Shown here: piece after piece, positions 33,264 through 42,053 of the stretch | Numbering within the stretch: position 1 is the stretch's first letter | How the letters are laid out: every line of letters starts with the position of its first letter | Source: an uncultured Sphingomonadales bacterium | GTDB taxonomy: Bacteria; Pseudomonadota; Alphaproteobacteria; Sphingomonadales; Sphingomonadaceae | Reading direction: 5' to 3' | NCBI GenBank assembly: GCA_903839675.1 | Contig: CAIMDB010000006.1 | Span: 1-64,000 of the forward strand | Length of the DNA stretch: 64,000 bases | Notes under the pieces: generated by a model | The model's input: only the letters and a program-made list of their open reading frames with translations | Told to the model about the DNA's origin: nothing | Databases searched by the model: none | Translations under genes and position numbers: made by a program

Positions 33264-34418
33264 ATGTCGCTCGACGTGTTGCACCGCACCGCCTACACCG
33301 AAGACCATGAAGCATTCCGTTCGACCGTCCGCCAATTTGTGGCGAAGGAAATCGAACCCAATGCCGACAAATGGGATGCCGAAGGCCTTGTGCCCAAGGA
33401 CGTCTGGCCAAAGGCAGGGGAACTTGGTCTGCTCTGCCCAACCGTTCCGGAAGCCTATGGCGGGCTTGGTCTCGACTTTGGCTACAATTCGATCATCAAC
33501 GAAGAATTTGGTTACAACACAGATGTTGCGACCGGCTTCTCACTGCAGACCGATATCGTTGCCAACTACCTGATCGAATATGGATCAGAGGAGCAGAAGG
33601 CGCATTGGCTGCCCAAGATGGTGTCGGGCGAGATTGTCACGGCGATCGCGATGACGGAACCCGGCACCGGATCGGACCTTCAGGGGATGCGGACCACCGC
33701 GAAGAAGGACGGCAACCATTATGTGATCAATGGAGCAAAGACCTACATCACCAATGGCCAAAATGCGGACCTGATCCTCGTTTGCGTCAAGACGGATCCC
33801 GATGCGCAGCCGGCCTATAAGGGCGTGTCCATCGTTCTGGTTGAAGCCGACCGTGAAGGATTTAAGCGTGGCCGCAACCTCGACAAAATAGGTCTGGATG
33901 CGGCGGATACGTCGGAACTGTTCTTTGAAGACGTTCGCGTGCCGATCACCAACTGTCTTGGTGAAGAGGGCATGGGCTTCATCTATCTGATGACGGAGCT
34001 TCCGCAGGAGCGTCTGTCGATCGCCATCGGCGCGCAGGCCGCGGCCCAGCGCACCTTTGACCAGACGGTTGAGTTCGTGCGGGAACGCAAAGCCTTCGGC
34101 AAGCCGATCCTGGATTTCCAGAATACCCGCTTCGTGCTGGCTGATCTGAAGACGAAGCTGCAGGTGGGCTGGGCGCATATTGATTGGGCGCTCGCCCGTC
34201 ATCTGAAGCGCGAGCTGACCCCGGAAGAAGCTTCATCGGCGAAGCTCTGGCATACCGAATTGCAAGGCGAGATGGTCGACAAGTGCCTCCAGCTGCATGG
34301 CGGCGCCGGCTTCATGAACGAATATCCGATTGCCAAGCAGTTCCGTGGCGCGCGCGTAACCCGCATTTTCGGCGGCACGAGCGAAATCATGAAGGAATTG
34401 ATTGGTCGCAAACTCTAA
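33264..34418 (+). CDS. acyl-CoA dehydrogenase, long-chain/isovaleryl type
   Basis: This 384-residue flavoprotein shows AIAMTEPGTGSDLQGM and AKTYITNGQNADLILV. The C-terminal site that holds the catalytic Glu in short-chain enzymes reads IFGGTSEI with no Glu. An alternative Glu249 in ELPQERLSIAIG matches the helix position used by long-chain and isovaleryl-CoA dehydrogenases, so the enzyme is probably active on longer or branched substrates. It follows marR and ends at the hairpin at 34437. Confidence 0.9.
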   Translation: MSLDVLHRTAYTEDHEAFRSTVRQFVAKEIEPNADKWDAEGLVPKDVWPKAGELGLLCPTVPEAYGGLGLDFGYNSIINEEFGYNTDVATGFSLQTDIVANYLIEYGSEEQKAHWLPKMVSGEIVTAIAMTEPGTGSDLQGMRTTAKKDGNHYVINGAKTYITNGQNADLILVCVKTDPDAQPAYKGVSIVLVEADREGFKRGRNLDKIGLDAADTSELFFEDVRVPITNCLGEEGMGFIYLMTELPQERLSIAIGAQAAAQRTFDQTVEFVRERKAFGKPILDFQNTRFVLADLKTKLQVGWAHIDWALARHLKRELTPEEASSAKLWHTELQGEMVDKCLQLHGGAGFMNEYPIAKQFRGARVTRIFGGTSEIMKELIGRKL

Positions 34419-34436
34419 GTTTCGGAACAGAAAAGG

Positions 34437-34474
34437 CGGCCGTCCGGACCTTGAAGGTTCGGGCGGCCGTTTTC
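34437..34474 (+). terminator. Rho-independent terminator after the acyl-CoA dehydrogenase
   Basis: CGGCCGTCCGGACC and GGTTCGGGCGGCCG form a 14-pair stem, including two G-T pairs, around a 5-base loop TTGAA. TTTTC follows as the U-tract. It starts 19 bases after the stop codon. Confidence 0.88.
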
Positions 34475-34521
34475 GATTCTGCCCCCTAGCCAAATCGCAT
34501 CCAATCCGCGACAAGCGCGCC

Positions 34522-35277
34522 ATGCGTAAGGGTCATCGTCCATCAAAGCCGCCGTCAAATCGTCCACGTTTTTGGGGAAAGCACGCCGTTTATGCGGCGC
34601 TCGATAACCCGAACCGTGTGTCCCGCAAATTATGGGCCACGCGCGAAGCCGCGTCGGCGATTGTTATTCCTGACGGGCTCACCGTCGCTTTTGCTGATGT
34701 GGCTGATCTTGGTCGCATGGTCCCTAATGATGCGCCGCATCAGGGCCTCGTGCTTGAGGTCGATCCGCTGGAGGACGTCTGGCTCGACGATCTTCTGGCC
34801 GATGGTGCAAACGACACCCGTCCTATTTTGGTGCTCGATCAGGTCACAGACCCGCATAATGTCGGCGCGATCCTTCGGTCGGCTGCCGCCTTCGATGCGC
34901 TTGGTATTGTGACGCAAGACCGGCATGCGCCGCCGGAGGGCGGGGCGTTGGCCAAAGCTGCCTCCGGCGCGCTGGAAATCGTGCCTTGGGTGCGCGTCGT
35001 CAATCTCGCCCGTGCGCTCGATGCTATCGGGGAGGCTGGCTACTGGCGCATTGGCCTGACGGGTCATGCCGACCGGTTGCTCGGAGAAGCGATTGGCATG
35101 GTAAAAGTCGCGCTGGTGCTGGGTGCGGAAGGGGAAGGCATGCGCCAGAACACCGAGGCGCACTGCGATGAACTCGCCAAGCTGCCGATCAGCCCGAAGG
35201 CAGAAAGCCTGAACGTATCCAATGCCGCGGCCATCGCTCTTTATGCGGCCGCAACCGGACGGGGAGGGGAAGAATGA
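34522..35277 (+). CDS. rlmB: 23S rRNA (guanosine-2'-O-)methyltransferase, TrmH/RlmB family
   Basis: This 251-residue SPOUT methyltransferase has an N-terminal RNA-binding part (GKHAVYAALDNPNR) and the knotted domain. ILVLDQVTDPHNVGAILRSA, ALVLGAEGEGMR and LPISPKAESLNVSNAAAIAL are the three SpoU motifs. The E. coli homologue modifies G2251 of 23S rRNA. The ATG at 34522 follows the terminator; earlier in-frame starts lie inside it. Its stop overlaps the next gene as ATGA. Confidence 0.92.
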   Translation: MRKGHRPSKPPSNRPRFWGKHAVYAALDNPNRVSRKLWATREAASAIVIPDGLTVAFADVADLGRMVPNDAPHQGLVLEVDPLEDVWLDDLLADGANDTRPILVLDQVTDPHNVGAILRSAAAFDALGIVTQDRHAPPEGGALAKAASGALEIVPWVRVVNLARALDAIGEAGYWRIGLTGHADRLLGEAIGMVKVALVLGAEGEGMRQNTEAHCDELAKLPISPKAESLNVSNAAAIALYAAATGRGGEE

Positions 35278-36191
35278 AGATCATCCGCACATTGAGCGTG
35301 CTGGCAGCATCCACGATGCTCTCCGGTTGTTTTCTGGTTCCCGGCAAGTTCGGTGCGGACGTCGACATTCGAAAGGCAGGTGACTTCACTGTCGCCTATA
35401 AGGGCGAAATCATCTTCCAGATGCCCGATGACATCATGGGCAGCAAAATGAAGCCCAAAGTGTGGGATGATGCCTTTGCGACCTGCTACGCCAGTGGCCG
35501 CACAATGACCGACGAATATGCGTCAGCGGAAACCCACCAATCTGCCATCGAGGGTGCAGAAGAGGGCTCCATTGATGGCCAGGACGACGACAGCCGGGAA
35601 GTGGCCTGTTCGGCTAAGCAGGTCGCCGAGCTCCGCAAAACCTACGAAAAGGAAAAGGCTGAAGCCGCTGCCAAAAAGGCCGAAGAGGCCGACAAAATGG
35701 CACAGATGTTTGGTTTTTCCGGCAGCGGTGATGAAGCCAATCAGAAGTTCGCCGCCGCGCTGATGAAGTATGATGGTTGGAAAAACGTCACCTATCTCGG
35801 CAAGGGTAAGTTTGACGTCGATTACCGCTATTCCGGTAAGCTGACGCACGACTATGTGTTCCCGATCTTCCCGAAGATGGACATGATCTTCCCGTTCATC
35901 ATGGTCCGAAAGCGCGCGGATGGGACCGTTACGGTCACAGCGCCCTCGCTGATCGGTGGCGGGATGAAGGCGATGGCCGGGCGGGCGAAGATGCTGGGGG
36001 ATCTTTCAGCGTCAAAGGATATGCCGGAATCGCCGCAAACGTCCGGGATGTTCACCGTGACGACCGACGGTGAAATTCTGAGCAACAACAGCGAAGACGG
36101 CCCTACATCTGACCCCAAGGGCAAGAAGCTCGTCTGGGATGTGAACCCCATGACAGACCGGCTTCCTGAGGTGCTCATCAAAATCAAATGA
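35274..36191 (+). CDS. lipoprotein of unknown function
   Basis: This 305-residue protein has a lipobox, MLSGCFLV, with lipidated Cys19. The middle (about 115-145) is a charged coiled coil (RKTYEKEKAEAAAKKAEEAD), followed by a domain with YLGKGKFDVDYRYSGKL and an IFPKMDMIFPFIMVRK stretch. I do not recognise the family. It is coupled to rlmB by ATGA but shares no obvious function, and ends at a bidirectional terminator. Confidence 0.8.
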   Translation: MKIIRTLSVLAASTMLSGCFLVPGKFGADVDIRKAGDFTVAYKGEIIFQMPDDIMGSKMKPKVWDDAFATCYASGRTMTDEYASAETHQSAIEGAEEGSIDGQDDDSREVACSAKQVAELRKTYEKEKAEAAAKKAEEADKMAQMFGFSGSGDEANQKFAAALMKYDGWKNVTYLGKGKFDVDYRYSGKLTHDYVFPIFPKMDMIFPFIMVRKRADGTVTVTAPSLIGGGMKAMAGRAKMLGDLSASKDMPESPQTSGMFTVTTDGEILSNNSEDGPTSDPKGKKLVWDVNPMTDRLPEVLIKIK

Positions 36192-36192
36192 A

Positions 36193-36220
36193 AAAGCCCC
36201 GGGGTGAACCGGGGCTTTTC
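36193..36220. terminator. bidirectional terminator between lipoprotein and ferredoxin genes
   Basis: AAAAGCCCCGG and CCGGGGCTTTT form a perfect 11-pair stem with loop GGTGAA. A- and T-runs on both sides allow termination on either strand. It starts two bases after the lipoprotein stop and 29 bases from the ferredoxin stop. Confidence 0.9.
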
Positions 36221-36248
36221 ATTCTTCGCTTGGAAAAAAGGCTAAGCC

Positions 36249-36566
36249 TTAGTCTTCCTGCGCAATCGTGACTTTCAGGCCGTCGAGCGCCGCTTTGAAG
36301 TGGATCTGGCACGACAGGCGCGACGTCGCGTCGCGGTGGGCCGAGCTGTCGAGCAAGTCATTCTCGTCTTCGCTCATCGGATCAACCTTGTCCGCAAAAG
36401 CGGCGTCGACATGGATGTGGCACGTCGCGCAAGAGCAGCAACCGCCGCACAAAGCGAGCAATTCATCAAACCCGGAGTCACGGATGATTTCCATGACCGA
36501 CAGGCCTTCCTGACCGTCAACTTCCTTCTCAGTGCCGTCGCGCGTCACAACTACCAGCTTTGCCAT
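36249..36566 (-). CDS. [2Fe-2S] ferredoxin, adrenodoxin type
   Basis: This 105-residue ferredoxin carries the adrenodoxin pattern C40-x5-C46-x2-C49-x36-C86 ([16 protein letters not shown] and RLSCQIHF), with two extra cysteines at 43 and 44. Such ferredoxins feed electrons to P450s or Fe-S assembly. It stands alone, divergent from alkA; no isc or P450 gene is adjacent, so its partner is unknown. Confidence 0.93.
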   Translation of the reverse strand: MAKLVVVTRDGTEKEVDGQEGLSVMEIIRDSGFDELLALCGGCCSCATCHIHVDAAFADKVDPMSEDENDLLDSSAHRDATSRLSCQIHFKAALDGLKVTIAQED

Positions 36567-36646
36567 GCTCTTTCCTCTTGATCCCGTGTCTAAGCTTCGC
36601 CAGCGTCGCTAGCGGTGCCAAAGGCGCAGATCAAGGGACGAGTTTG

Positions 36647-37264
36647 ATGGGGCTGACTGCAGATCAATTAAAGGCCTCTGTTGACGCGTTGATCGCGATT
36701 GAGCCGAGGTTCGGCGATGCCGTGGGGCGGGTTGGCTATCCGGAGCCGCGGATACGCAGCCGGGGCTATGAAACGCTGCTCCGCACGATCATCGGCCAGC
36801 AAGTCAGCGTGAAGGCTGCGGCTTCCATCTGGAACAAGCTAGAGGCGGGTCTGGGTGACCTCGACAAGCCGACCACGGTACTGGGTTCCAATGAGGAGGA
36901 GCTGCGCAGCTTTGGCTTGTCGCGGCAAAAGCAGGGCTACGTCCTCAGCCTTGCCCGTCTGGTGGAGGATGGTGATTTGGACCTGCACAACCTACCCGAA
37001 GACGATGAAGAGGCCATCACGTTGATGACGAAGGTTAAGGGTATTGGCCGCTGGTCAGCAGAGATTTATCTGCTCTTTGCGGAAGGGCGCGCCGATATCT
37101 GGCCGGCAGGGGATTTGGCGGTACAGATCGAAATAGGCCGCATCTTGGCTTTGAACGAGCGGCCGAGCGAGAAACTTGTCCGTCAATTGGCCGAGGCCTG
37201 GCGACCCCATCGGGGTGCCGCTGCTATCATGGCCTGGCATCACTATAATACCGACACAATCTAG
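36647..37264 (+). CDS. alkA: DNA-3-methyladenine glycosylase II family
   Basis: This 205-residue HhH-GPD glycosylase excises alkylated purines from DNA. The hairpin and catalytic region reads KVKGIGRWSAEIYLLFA and then WPAGDLAVQ with the catalytic Asp. TLLRTIIGQQVSVKAAASIW is the conserved N-terminal helix. It lacks the N-terminal AraC-like or extra domain of E. coli AlkA, as usual in alphaproteobacteria. The ATG at 36647 has AGGGACGAG upstream. Confidence 0.9.
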   Translation: MGLTADQLKASVDALIAIEPRFGDAVGRVGYPEPRIRSRGYETLLRTIIGQQVSVKAAASIWNKLEAGLGDLDKPTTVLGSNEEELRSFGLSRQKQGYVLSLARLVEDGDLDLHNLPEDDEEAITLMTKVKGIGRWSAEIYLLFAEGRADIWPAGDLAVQIEIGRILALNERPSEKLVRQLAEAWRPHRGAAAIMAWHHYNTDTI

Positions 37265-37276
37265 CCGGTTGCGCGA

Positions 37277-38092
37277 TCAGATGGTGGGCGGACCCGATAC
37301 CGAGAGCGTGATGGCTTCCAATCGGTCCAGCGCTTTACGGACCTGCACATAGTTGCGGGCGCGGGCCAGCCAAGGCTTGGCGTCGGCCTGACCGGGCAGA
37401 GCCTCCACCTCACGAATGGCGACCTCAACCCTGTCCCGGTCCAGCGCACGGCTGGCCCGATCAAAGCGCTGATCTGGTGAAAGGCGATCCTCGCCTTCGT
37501 GTTTGATGACGGCCAGATTGCCCATGTCGTTCCAGATGCGCTTGAACCAGCCTGCATCTGCGGGAGCGGTTATCAGACCCGTGCGCGCGGTGTTGAGCCC
37601 TTCTTCGAGTTGTTCGAGCGTCACAGGCGCGCGGGCGCCTTTGATGATTGCGGCGACAGCATTCGCATCTGTGCCGCCAAATTGCCGCATCAGCGCGCCT
37701 TCAAGATAGCCAAGCGAGGCGCCGCGCTCGATCGCCCTGCGCGCGGCAAAGGCAATCATCATGCGTTCGGCGCGCGAGGCGTCATTGGAGGCGCTATCGG
37801 CCTGCTGGTCTATGATCGCGAGCTTTTCTTCGATCTTCGCCATATGCGCTTCAGGCGAGGCGACGATCTCATCTTCCGGAGCAGCCGGCGCTGGCGGGGT
37901 GCTTTCAGGCGGCGCGAGGACGGCTTGGGGGGTGGGGGATGTTCCCAGCACAAGGTTGCGGGCGGGTGTCCACTCGGTCAAAAGCCACCCCATTGCGGCA
38001 ATGCCAATGACAAAGCAGACCATCGCGAAGATGACCAGTCCGCGGATGGAACGTGAGCGGGCGGGTTCGGTCGGCGTAATATCCTCGTCCAT
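37277..38092 (-). CDS. membrane-anchored coiled-coil protein downstream of hemD
   Basis: This 271-residue protein has a short cytoplasmic head, one membrane segment (LVIFAMVCFVIGIAAMGWLL, about 19-38), a Pro-rich linker and a long helical periplasmic part. It is transcribed after hemC-hemD, overlapping the hemD end by one base. In many proteobacteria this position holds HemX or a mitofilin-like (COG4223) protein, and the architecture agrees, but direct similarity is too weak to name it. Confidence 0.75.
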   Translation of the reverse strand: MDEDITPTEPARSRSIRGLVIFAMVCFVIGIAAMGWLLTEWTPARNLVLGTSPTPQAVLAPPESTPPAPAAPEDEIVASPEAHMAKIEEKLAIIDQQADSASNDASRAERMMIAFAARRAIERGASLGYLEGALMRQFGGTDANAVAAIIKGARAPVTLEQLEEGLNTARTGLITAPADAGWFKRIWNDMGNLAVIKHEGEDRLSPDQRFDRASRALDRDRVEVAIREVEALPGQADAKPWLARARNYVQVRKALDRLEAITLSVSGPPTI

Positions 38093-38781
38093 CAGAGGGA
38101 TGTGCCCGTTTCACCGGCGCGGCACAAGGGGGCAGCGATCTCTAGCATTGCCGGGTCCGACGGAGCCTCCGGCCAATGGACGCTCGCCCAGCCCGGCCCG
38201 GCGGCAATGGCGGCCTTCTCACTGATGGCGACAAGGTCGATATGTCTGCGCTCTGCAACAAGACCTGCGAAGCGCCGCGCCGCCCGTGGGGAATGGACGA
38301 GCGTAACAAGGGACTGCTGCGTCACTTCTTGAACTCGAATATCAATAGCTAATTCAGCGGTTCCATAGACAATCTTCACATCAAATATGAGGTCTGGATG
38401 ATTGACGGGCGTGTGCGGCTCTCCGGCCAGCCATAGCAAATGTTGATACCCCAGGGCGGCAGCGAGATCCGCCAGTGCCGCGGCGCCGTCTGTGCCTGCT
38501 GTGACGTCACTTAACCCAGCCCGCCGTGCCGCTTCTGCCGTCGCCTGACCGACGCAGAAAATGGGCAGGCCTTTTAATAAATTAAGATTGTTATCGATAA
38601 ATTTCAATGCGTTAGAACTTGTTATGAAGACTGCATCATAGGGCGTGGTTGGATCCATCGACCACGGCACGGCCCTCACCTCAAACATCGGGATGACCAA
38701 AGGCGCCAATCCCTGCGCAACCGCGCGCTTTGCCGTCTCATCCGCCCCCGGCTGGGGCCGCAGGACGAGGAGTGGCTTCAT
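38092..38781 (-). CDS. hemD: uroporphyrinogen-III synthase
   Basis: This 229-residue enzyme cyclises hydroxymethylbilane to uroporphyrinogen III. The family is poorly conserved, but VFITSSNALKFI, the LPIFCVGQATAEAARRAG stretch and TLVHSPRAARRF are typical. The call is strengthened by the ATGA-type overlap with hemC upstream. Confidence 0.9.
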   Translation of the reverse strand: MKPLLVLRPQPGADETAKRAVAQGLAPLVIPMFEVRAVPWSMDPTTPYDAVFITSSNALKFIDNNLNLLKGLPIFCVGQATAEAARRAGLSDVTAGTDGAAALADLAAALGYQHLLWLAGEPHTPVNHPDLIFDVKIVYGTAELAIDIRVQEVTQQSLVTLVHSPRAARRFAGLVAERRHIDLVAISEKAAIAAGPGWASVHWPEAPSDPAMLEIAAPLCRAGETGTSL

Positions 38782-39674
38782 CCGAAAATGGCCCGCAGGC
38801 GGGGCGCTGCGCGTTCCAGCAGCGCGTTGGCAAGCGTTGCGGGATCGTCCGATACGCCGTGTTCCCGCATCGACCCGTCTTCGGTGAGGATCTCTCCACG
38901 TATGTGGAGCGCGCCCTCAACATGCCGTGCTTGGGCGGCAACGGGTGAGTGGCAGTCCGCACTCAAGGTGGCGAGGAAGGCCCGCTCTGCCATCACGCAG
39001 GCAAAGGTCTCGGCGTGATTGATCGGATCCAGCAAGGCGCGGACGCGCGCATTGTCACCAAGCGTTTCGATGCCAACAGCCCCTTGAGCAGGGGCGGGCA
39101 GCATCTCATCTTCTGAAATGGCGACACCCACATTCTGTTGTCCCAGTCGGTCCAGCCCTGCTGCCGCCAGCAGGGTGGCATCGGCCTCTCCGGCCTCCAG
39201 CTTGGCAAGGCGTGTGGCGACATTGCCGCGGAACAGGACGATGTTCAGGTCGGGGCGCAAACGCCGCAACTGGGCACTGCGCCGGGGGGAACTGGTGCCG
39301 ACGCGCGCGCCCTGTGGCAGCGCATTAATGCTGGCCGCGCCGATCAGCCGGTCACGGACATCTGCGCGCGGCAGCATGGCCACGATAGCCAGTTCAGGTG
39401 GTCGGAGGGTCTCGACATCCTTCATGGAGTGGACTGCGAAATCGATGTCGCCTTCAAACAAGGCGCGATCCAGCTCCTTCGTCCACAAGGCCTTGCCGCC
39501 GACCTCTGCCAGAGGGCGGTCCAGAATACGGTCGCCACTGGCCGTCATAGCGACGATCTCGATACGCGACTCGTGCCATCCATGCGCCTTTAACAGGGCA
39601 TCGCGCACCAAATGGGCTTGGGCGAGGGCGAGAGGAGAGGCGCGAGTGCCGAGTTTTAAGGGCTGGTCTGTCAT
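38778..39674 (-). CDS. hemC: porphobilinogen deaminase (hydroxymethylbilane synthase)
   Basis: This 298-residue enzyme polymerises four porphobilinogen units. LGTRASPLALAQAHLV at the N-terminus, FAVHSMKDVETLRP, GTSSPRRSAQLRRLRPD and LPAPAQGAVGIE are the standard motifs. The usual dipyrromethane Cys region is in MAERAFLATLSADCHSPVAA (Cys near 241). I chose the ATG at 39674; a longer in-frame start reaches into the tsaD leader. It is divergent from tsaD, an arrangement common in alphaproteobacteria. Confidence 0.96.
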   Translation of the reverse strand: MTDQPLKLGTRASPLALAQAHLVRDALLKAHGWHESRIEIVAMTASGDRILDRPLAEVGGKALWTKELDRALFEGDIDFAVHSMKDVETLRPPELAIVAMLPRADVRDRLIGAASINALPQGARVGTSSPRRSAQLRRLRPDLNIVLFRGNVATRLAKLEAGEADATLLAAAGLDRLGQQNVGVAISEDEMLPAPAQGAVGIETLGDNARVRALLDPINHAETFACVMAERAFLATLSADCHSPVAAQARHVEGALHIRGEILTEDGSMREHGVSDDPATLANALLERAAPRLRAIFG

Positions 39675-39718
39675 GGCGGCGCTTGTGCTAGCGGCGTGTG
39701 GGGCTAGAGGGAAGGCCA

Positions 39719-40753
39719 ATGGCAATCATCCTTGGCCTTGAATCCAGTTGCGACGAAACCGCAGCGGCGCTCGTTACGAGTGATCGGGTCGTTCTGGCGC
39801 ACAAATTGGCGACGCAGGAAGCCGCGCACCGGCCCTTTGGCGGCGTGGTGCCGGAGATTGCCGCGCGCGCCCATGTCGACGTTCTGGCGTCGCTGATCGA
39901 ACAGACGCTGGATGAGGCAGGCCTGAAGCTGAACGAGGTTGACGCTATCGCCGCGACCGCAGGGCCGGGCCTGATCGGCGGCGTCATGGTCGGGCTGGTG
40001 ACAGGCAAGGCCTTGGCCCACGCTGCGGGTAAGCCGCTCATCGCCGTCAATCATCTGGAAGGCCATGCGCTGAGCCCGCGTCTCGCGGACCCTGCGCTGG
40101 AGTTTCCCTATTTGCTCTTGCTCGTCTCCGGCGGGCATTGCCAATTGCTGTTGGTGGAAGGTGTCGGCCAATATCGCCGCCTTGCGACAACGATTGATGA
40201 TGCGGCGGGGGAAGCCTTCGACAAGACGGCCAAGCTGTTGAAGCTCGGCTTTCCCGGCGGCCCGGCAGTGGAAGCTGCCGCAAAGCAGGGAAACGCCAAA
40301 GCGGTGCCTCTGCCGCGCCCGCTCGTTGGCACAGCTGAGCCACATTTCTCGTTCGCGGGCTTGAAAAGCGCGGTCTTGCGCGCGCGCGATGCGGGCATCC
40401 ACAAGCCCGAAGACATTGCCGCGAGCTTTCAGCAGGCCGTGGTTGATTGCCTCGTCGACCGCACAAAGCGTGCTATTCACCGCGCTGAAGGAGCGACGGC
40501 CTTGGTCGTCGCCGGCGGCGTGGCGGCTAATCAGTCGATCCGGTCTGCGCTTGAGGCACTGGCGGCATCCAATGGCCTCCCCTTCTTTGCACCGCCGCTC
40601 TGGCTTTGCACCGACAATGCGGCGATGATCGGCTGGGCCGGTGCAGAGCGATTTGCACTGGGACTGACTGATCCGCTCGATGTCATTGCGCGGCCGCGCT
40701 GGCCGCTTGATCCAGATGCGGAAACGGTCCGTGGCGCAGGAGTAAAGGCATGA
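39719..40753 (+). CDS. tsaD: tRNA N6-threonylcarbamoyladenosine synthase subunit
   Basis: This 344-residue ASKHA-fold protein transfers the threonylcarbamoyl group to A37 of ANN-decoding tRNAs with TsaB and Tsa[16 protein letters not shown] opens the protein. The iron-binding [10 protein letters not shown] (His112, His116) and [12 protein letters not shown] follow. [19 protein letters not shown] is the C-terminal signature. The ATG at 39719 has GAGGGAAGG upstream. It overlaps gpsA by ATGA. Confidence 0.97.
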   Translation: MAIILGLESSCDETAAALVTSDRVVLAHKLATQEAAHRPFGGVVPEIAARAHVDVLASLIEQTLDEAGLKLNEVDAIAATAGPGLIGGVMVGLVTGKALAHAAGKPLIAVNHLEGHALSPRLADPALEFPYLLLLVSGGHCQLLLVEGVGQYRRLATTIDDAAGEAFDKTAKLLKLGFPGGPAVEAAAKQGNAKAVPLPRPLVGTAEPHFSFAGLKSAVLRARDAGIHKPEDIAASFQQAVVDCLVDRTKRAIHRAEGATALVVAGGVAANQSIRSALEALAASNGLPFFAPPLWLCTDNAAMIGWAGAERFALGLTDPLDVIARPRWPLDPDAETVRGAGVKA

Positions 40754-41730
40754 AGCTTGGGGTCATTGGTGGCGGCGCTTGGGGCACGGCATTGGCTCAA
40801 GTTGCAGCTGCGGGTGGAGACAAAGTGGTTCTCTGGGCGCGGGAGGCTGATGTCGTCGCGTCGATCAATGCGTCGCACGAGAATAGCAGCTTCCTGAAAG
40901 GCGTTTCCCTCTCGGACCATATCGTCGCGACGGGTGATTTGGCGGACTTGGCGCCATGCGACGCGTTGCTGGTCGTCACCCCGGCGCAGCACATGCGTGC
41001 AGTGCTGGCGAACACGCAGGTGGGGACTCGTCCGCTCGTTCTGTGTGCCAAAGGCATCGAGGCCGAGACGCAAATGCTGATGTCTGAAGTCGCGGCGCAA
41101 TGTTGCCCGGCGTCTGCGATTGCCGTTCTGTCTGGCCCCACCTTCGCGCACGAAGTCGCGGAGGGCCTGCCCACGGCCATTACGCTTGCCTGTGAGGATG
41201 CGGCCATCGGGCAGCAACTCGCCGCGCGCATCGCAAAGCCGCATTTTCGGCCTTATGTTTCGACCGATGTGATCGGCGCGGAAATCGGCGGCGCAGTGAA
41301 GAACGTTCTCGCCATCGCCTGTGGCGTCGTGGAAGGGGCGGGGCTCGGCCAGAATGCGCGGGCGGCCCTTATTGCACGTGGCTTTGCAGAGATGACCCGT
41401 TTTGGCCTCGCACGCGGTGCGCAGGCGGAGACGTTGGCTGGTCTATCGGGTCTGGGCGATCTCGTCCTCACCTGTTCCTCGACCAGTTCACGCAACTTCT
41501 CACTCGGCAAGGGGTTGGGTGAGGGGCAGAGCGCCGCGTCGCTGCTGGCTGACCGGAAGACTGTGGCCGAAGGGGCCTACACAGCTCCTGTACTTCAGCA
41601 GGCCGCCGCTGTGGCCGGTGTGGAGATGCCAATCGTTGACGCGGTCTGTGCGCTGCTCAACAGTGCCGACATCGGTGAGGTTGTCGCGTCATTGCTCTCC
41701 CGCCCCCTCAAGGGCGAAGGCGCAGCCTAA
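40750..41730 (+). CDS. gpsA: NAD(P)H-dependent glycerol-3-phosphate dehydrogenase
   Basis: This 326-residue enzyme makes sn-glycerol-3-phosphate for phospholipid synthesis. The dinucleotide fold is [17 protein letters not shown] (about 7-23). [18 protein letters not shown] and [15 protein letters not shown] with the catalytic Lys follow, then the [10 protein letters not shown] helix. Length is typical. It is translationally coupled to tsaD. Confidence 0.97.
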   Translation: MKLGVIGGGAWGTALAQVAAAGGDKVVLWAREADVVASINASHENSSFLKGVSLSDHIVATGDLADLAPCDALLVVTPAQHMRAVLANTQVGTRPLVLCAKGIEAETQMLMSEVAAQCCPASAIAVLSGPTFAHEVAEGLPTAITLACEDAAIGQQLAARIAKPHFRPYVSTDVIGAEIGGAVKNVLAIACGVVEGAGLGQNARAALIARGFAEMTRFGLARGAQAETLAGLSGLGDLVLTCSSTSSRNFSLGKGLGEGQSAASLLADRKTVAEGAYTAPVLQQAAAVAGVEMPIVDAVCALLNSADIGEVVASLLSRPLKGEGAA

Positions 41731-41898
41731 TCAGAAGTCGACCGCGATCCCCTTCAAGGTCCAGTCACCATAGCGGACGGGATTGAGGCCAAGCGGATCA
41801 TCGGTTGTCGTCTTCTCCACCACCGGCTCCGGCTGAGGCAAAGGCGGGCTTTTGGAGAGATGCGCCGGTGGCTTCACATGTGCGGGGCGGTTTCCCAT
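41731..41898 (-). CDS. succinate dehydrogenase assembly factor 4-like protein (DUF1674)
   Basis: This 55-residue protein is read from ATG at 41898 to TGA at 41731. After a Pro/Lys-rich, probably unstructured head it ends DPLGLNPVRYGDWTLKGIA followed by VDF. That C-terminus, with the invariant PxRYGDW and terminal DF, is the DUF1674/SDHAF4 signature; the mitochondrial homologue binds flavinylated SdhA during complex II assembly. AAGGGAC precedes the start. The gene is convergent with gpsA (stops adjacent) and divergent from rsmB across 155 bases, which show no other gene. Confidence 0.88.
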   Translation of the reverse strand: MGNRPAHVKPPAHLSKSPPLPQPEPVVEKTTTDDPLGLNPVRYGDWTLKGIAVDF

Positions 41899-42053
41899 GG
41901 CGGCAGTCCCTTAATCTTAAGTCGTGACAAGATGTCCAAGCCCCTCTCTTAACATAGCGCGCAGCGACTTGGCAGACCAAATGGGCGGCCGGGGAAAATG
42001 GCGCACTTGATCCATTGGGCTGACAAGGCCGTGCGCCCGCGCTAGGGCGGGGG

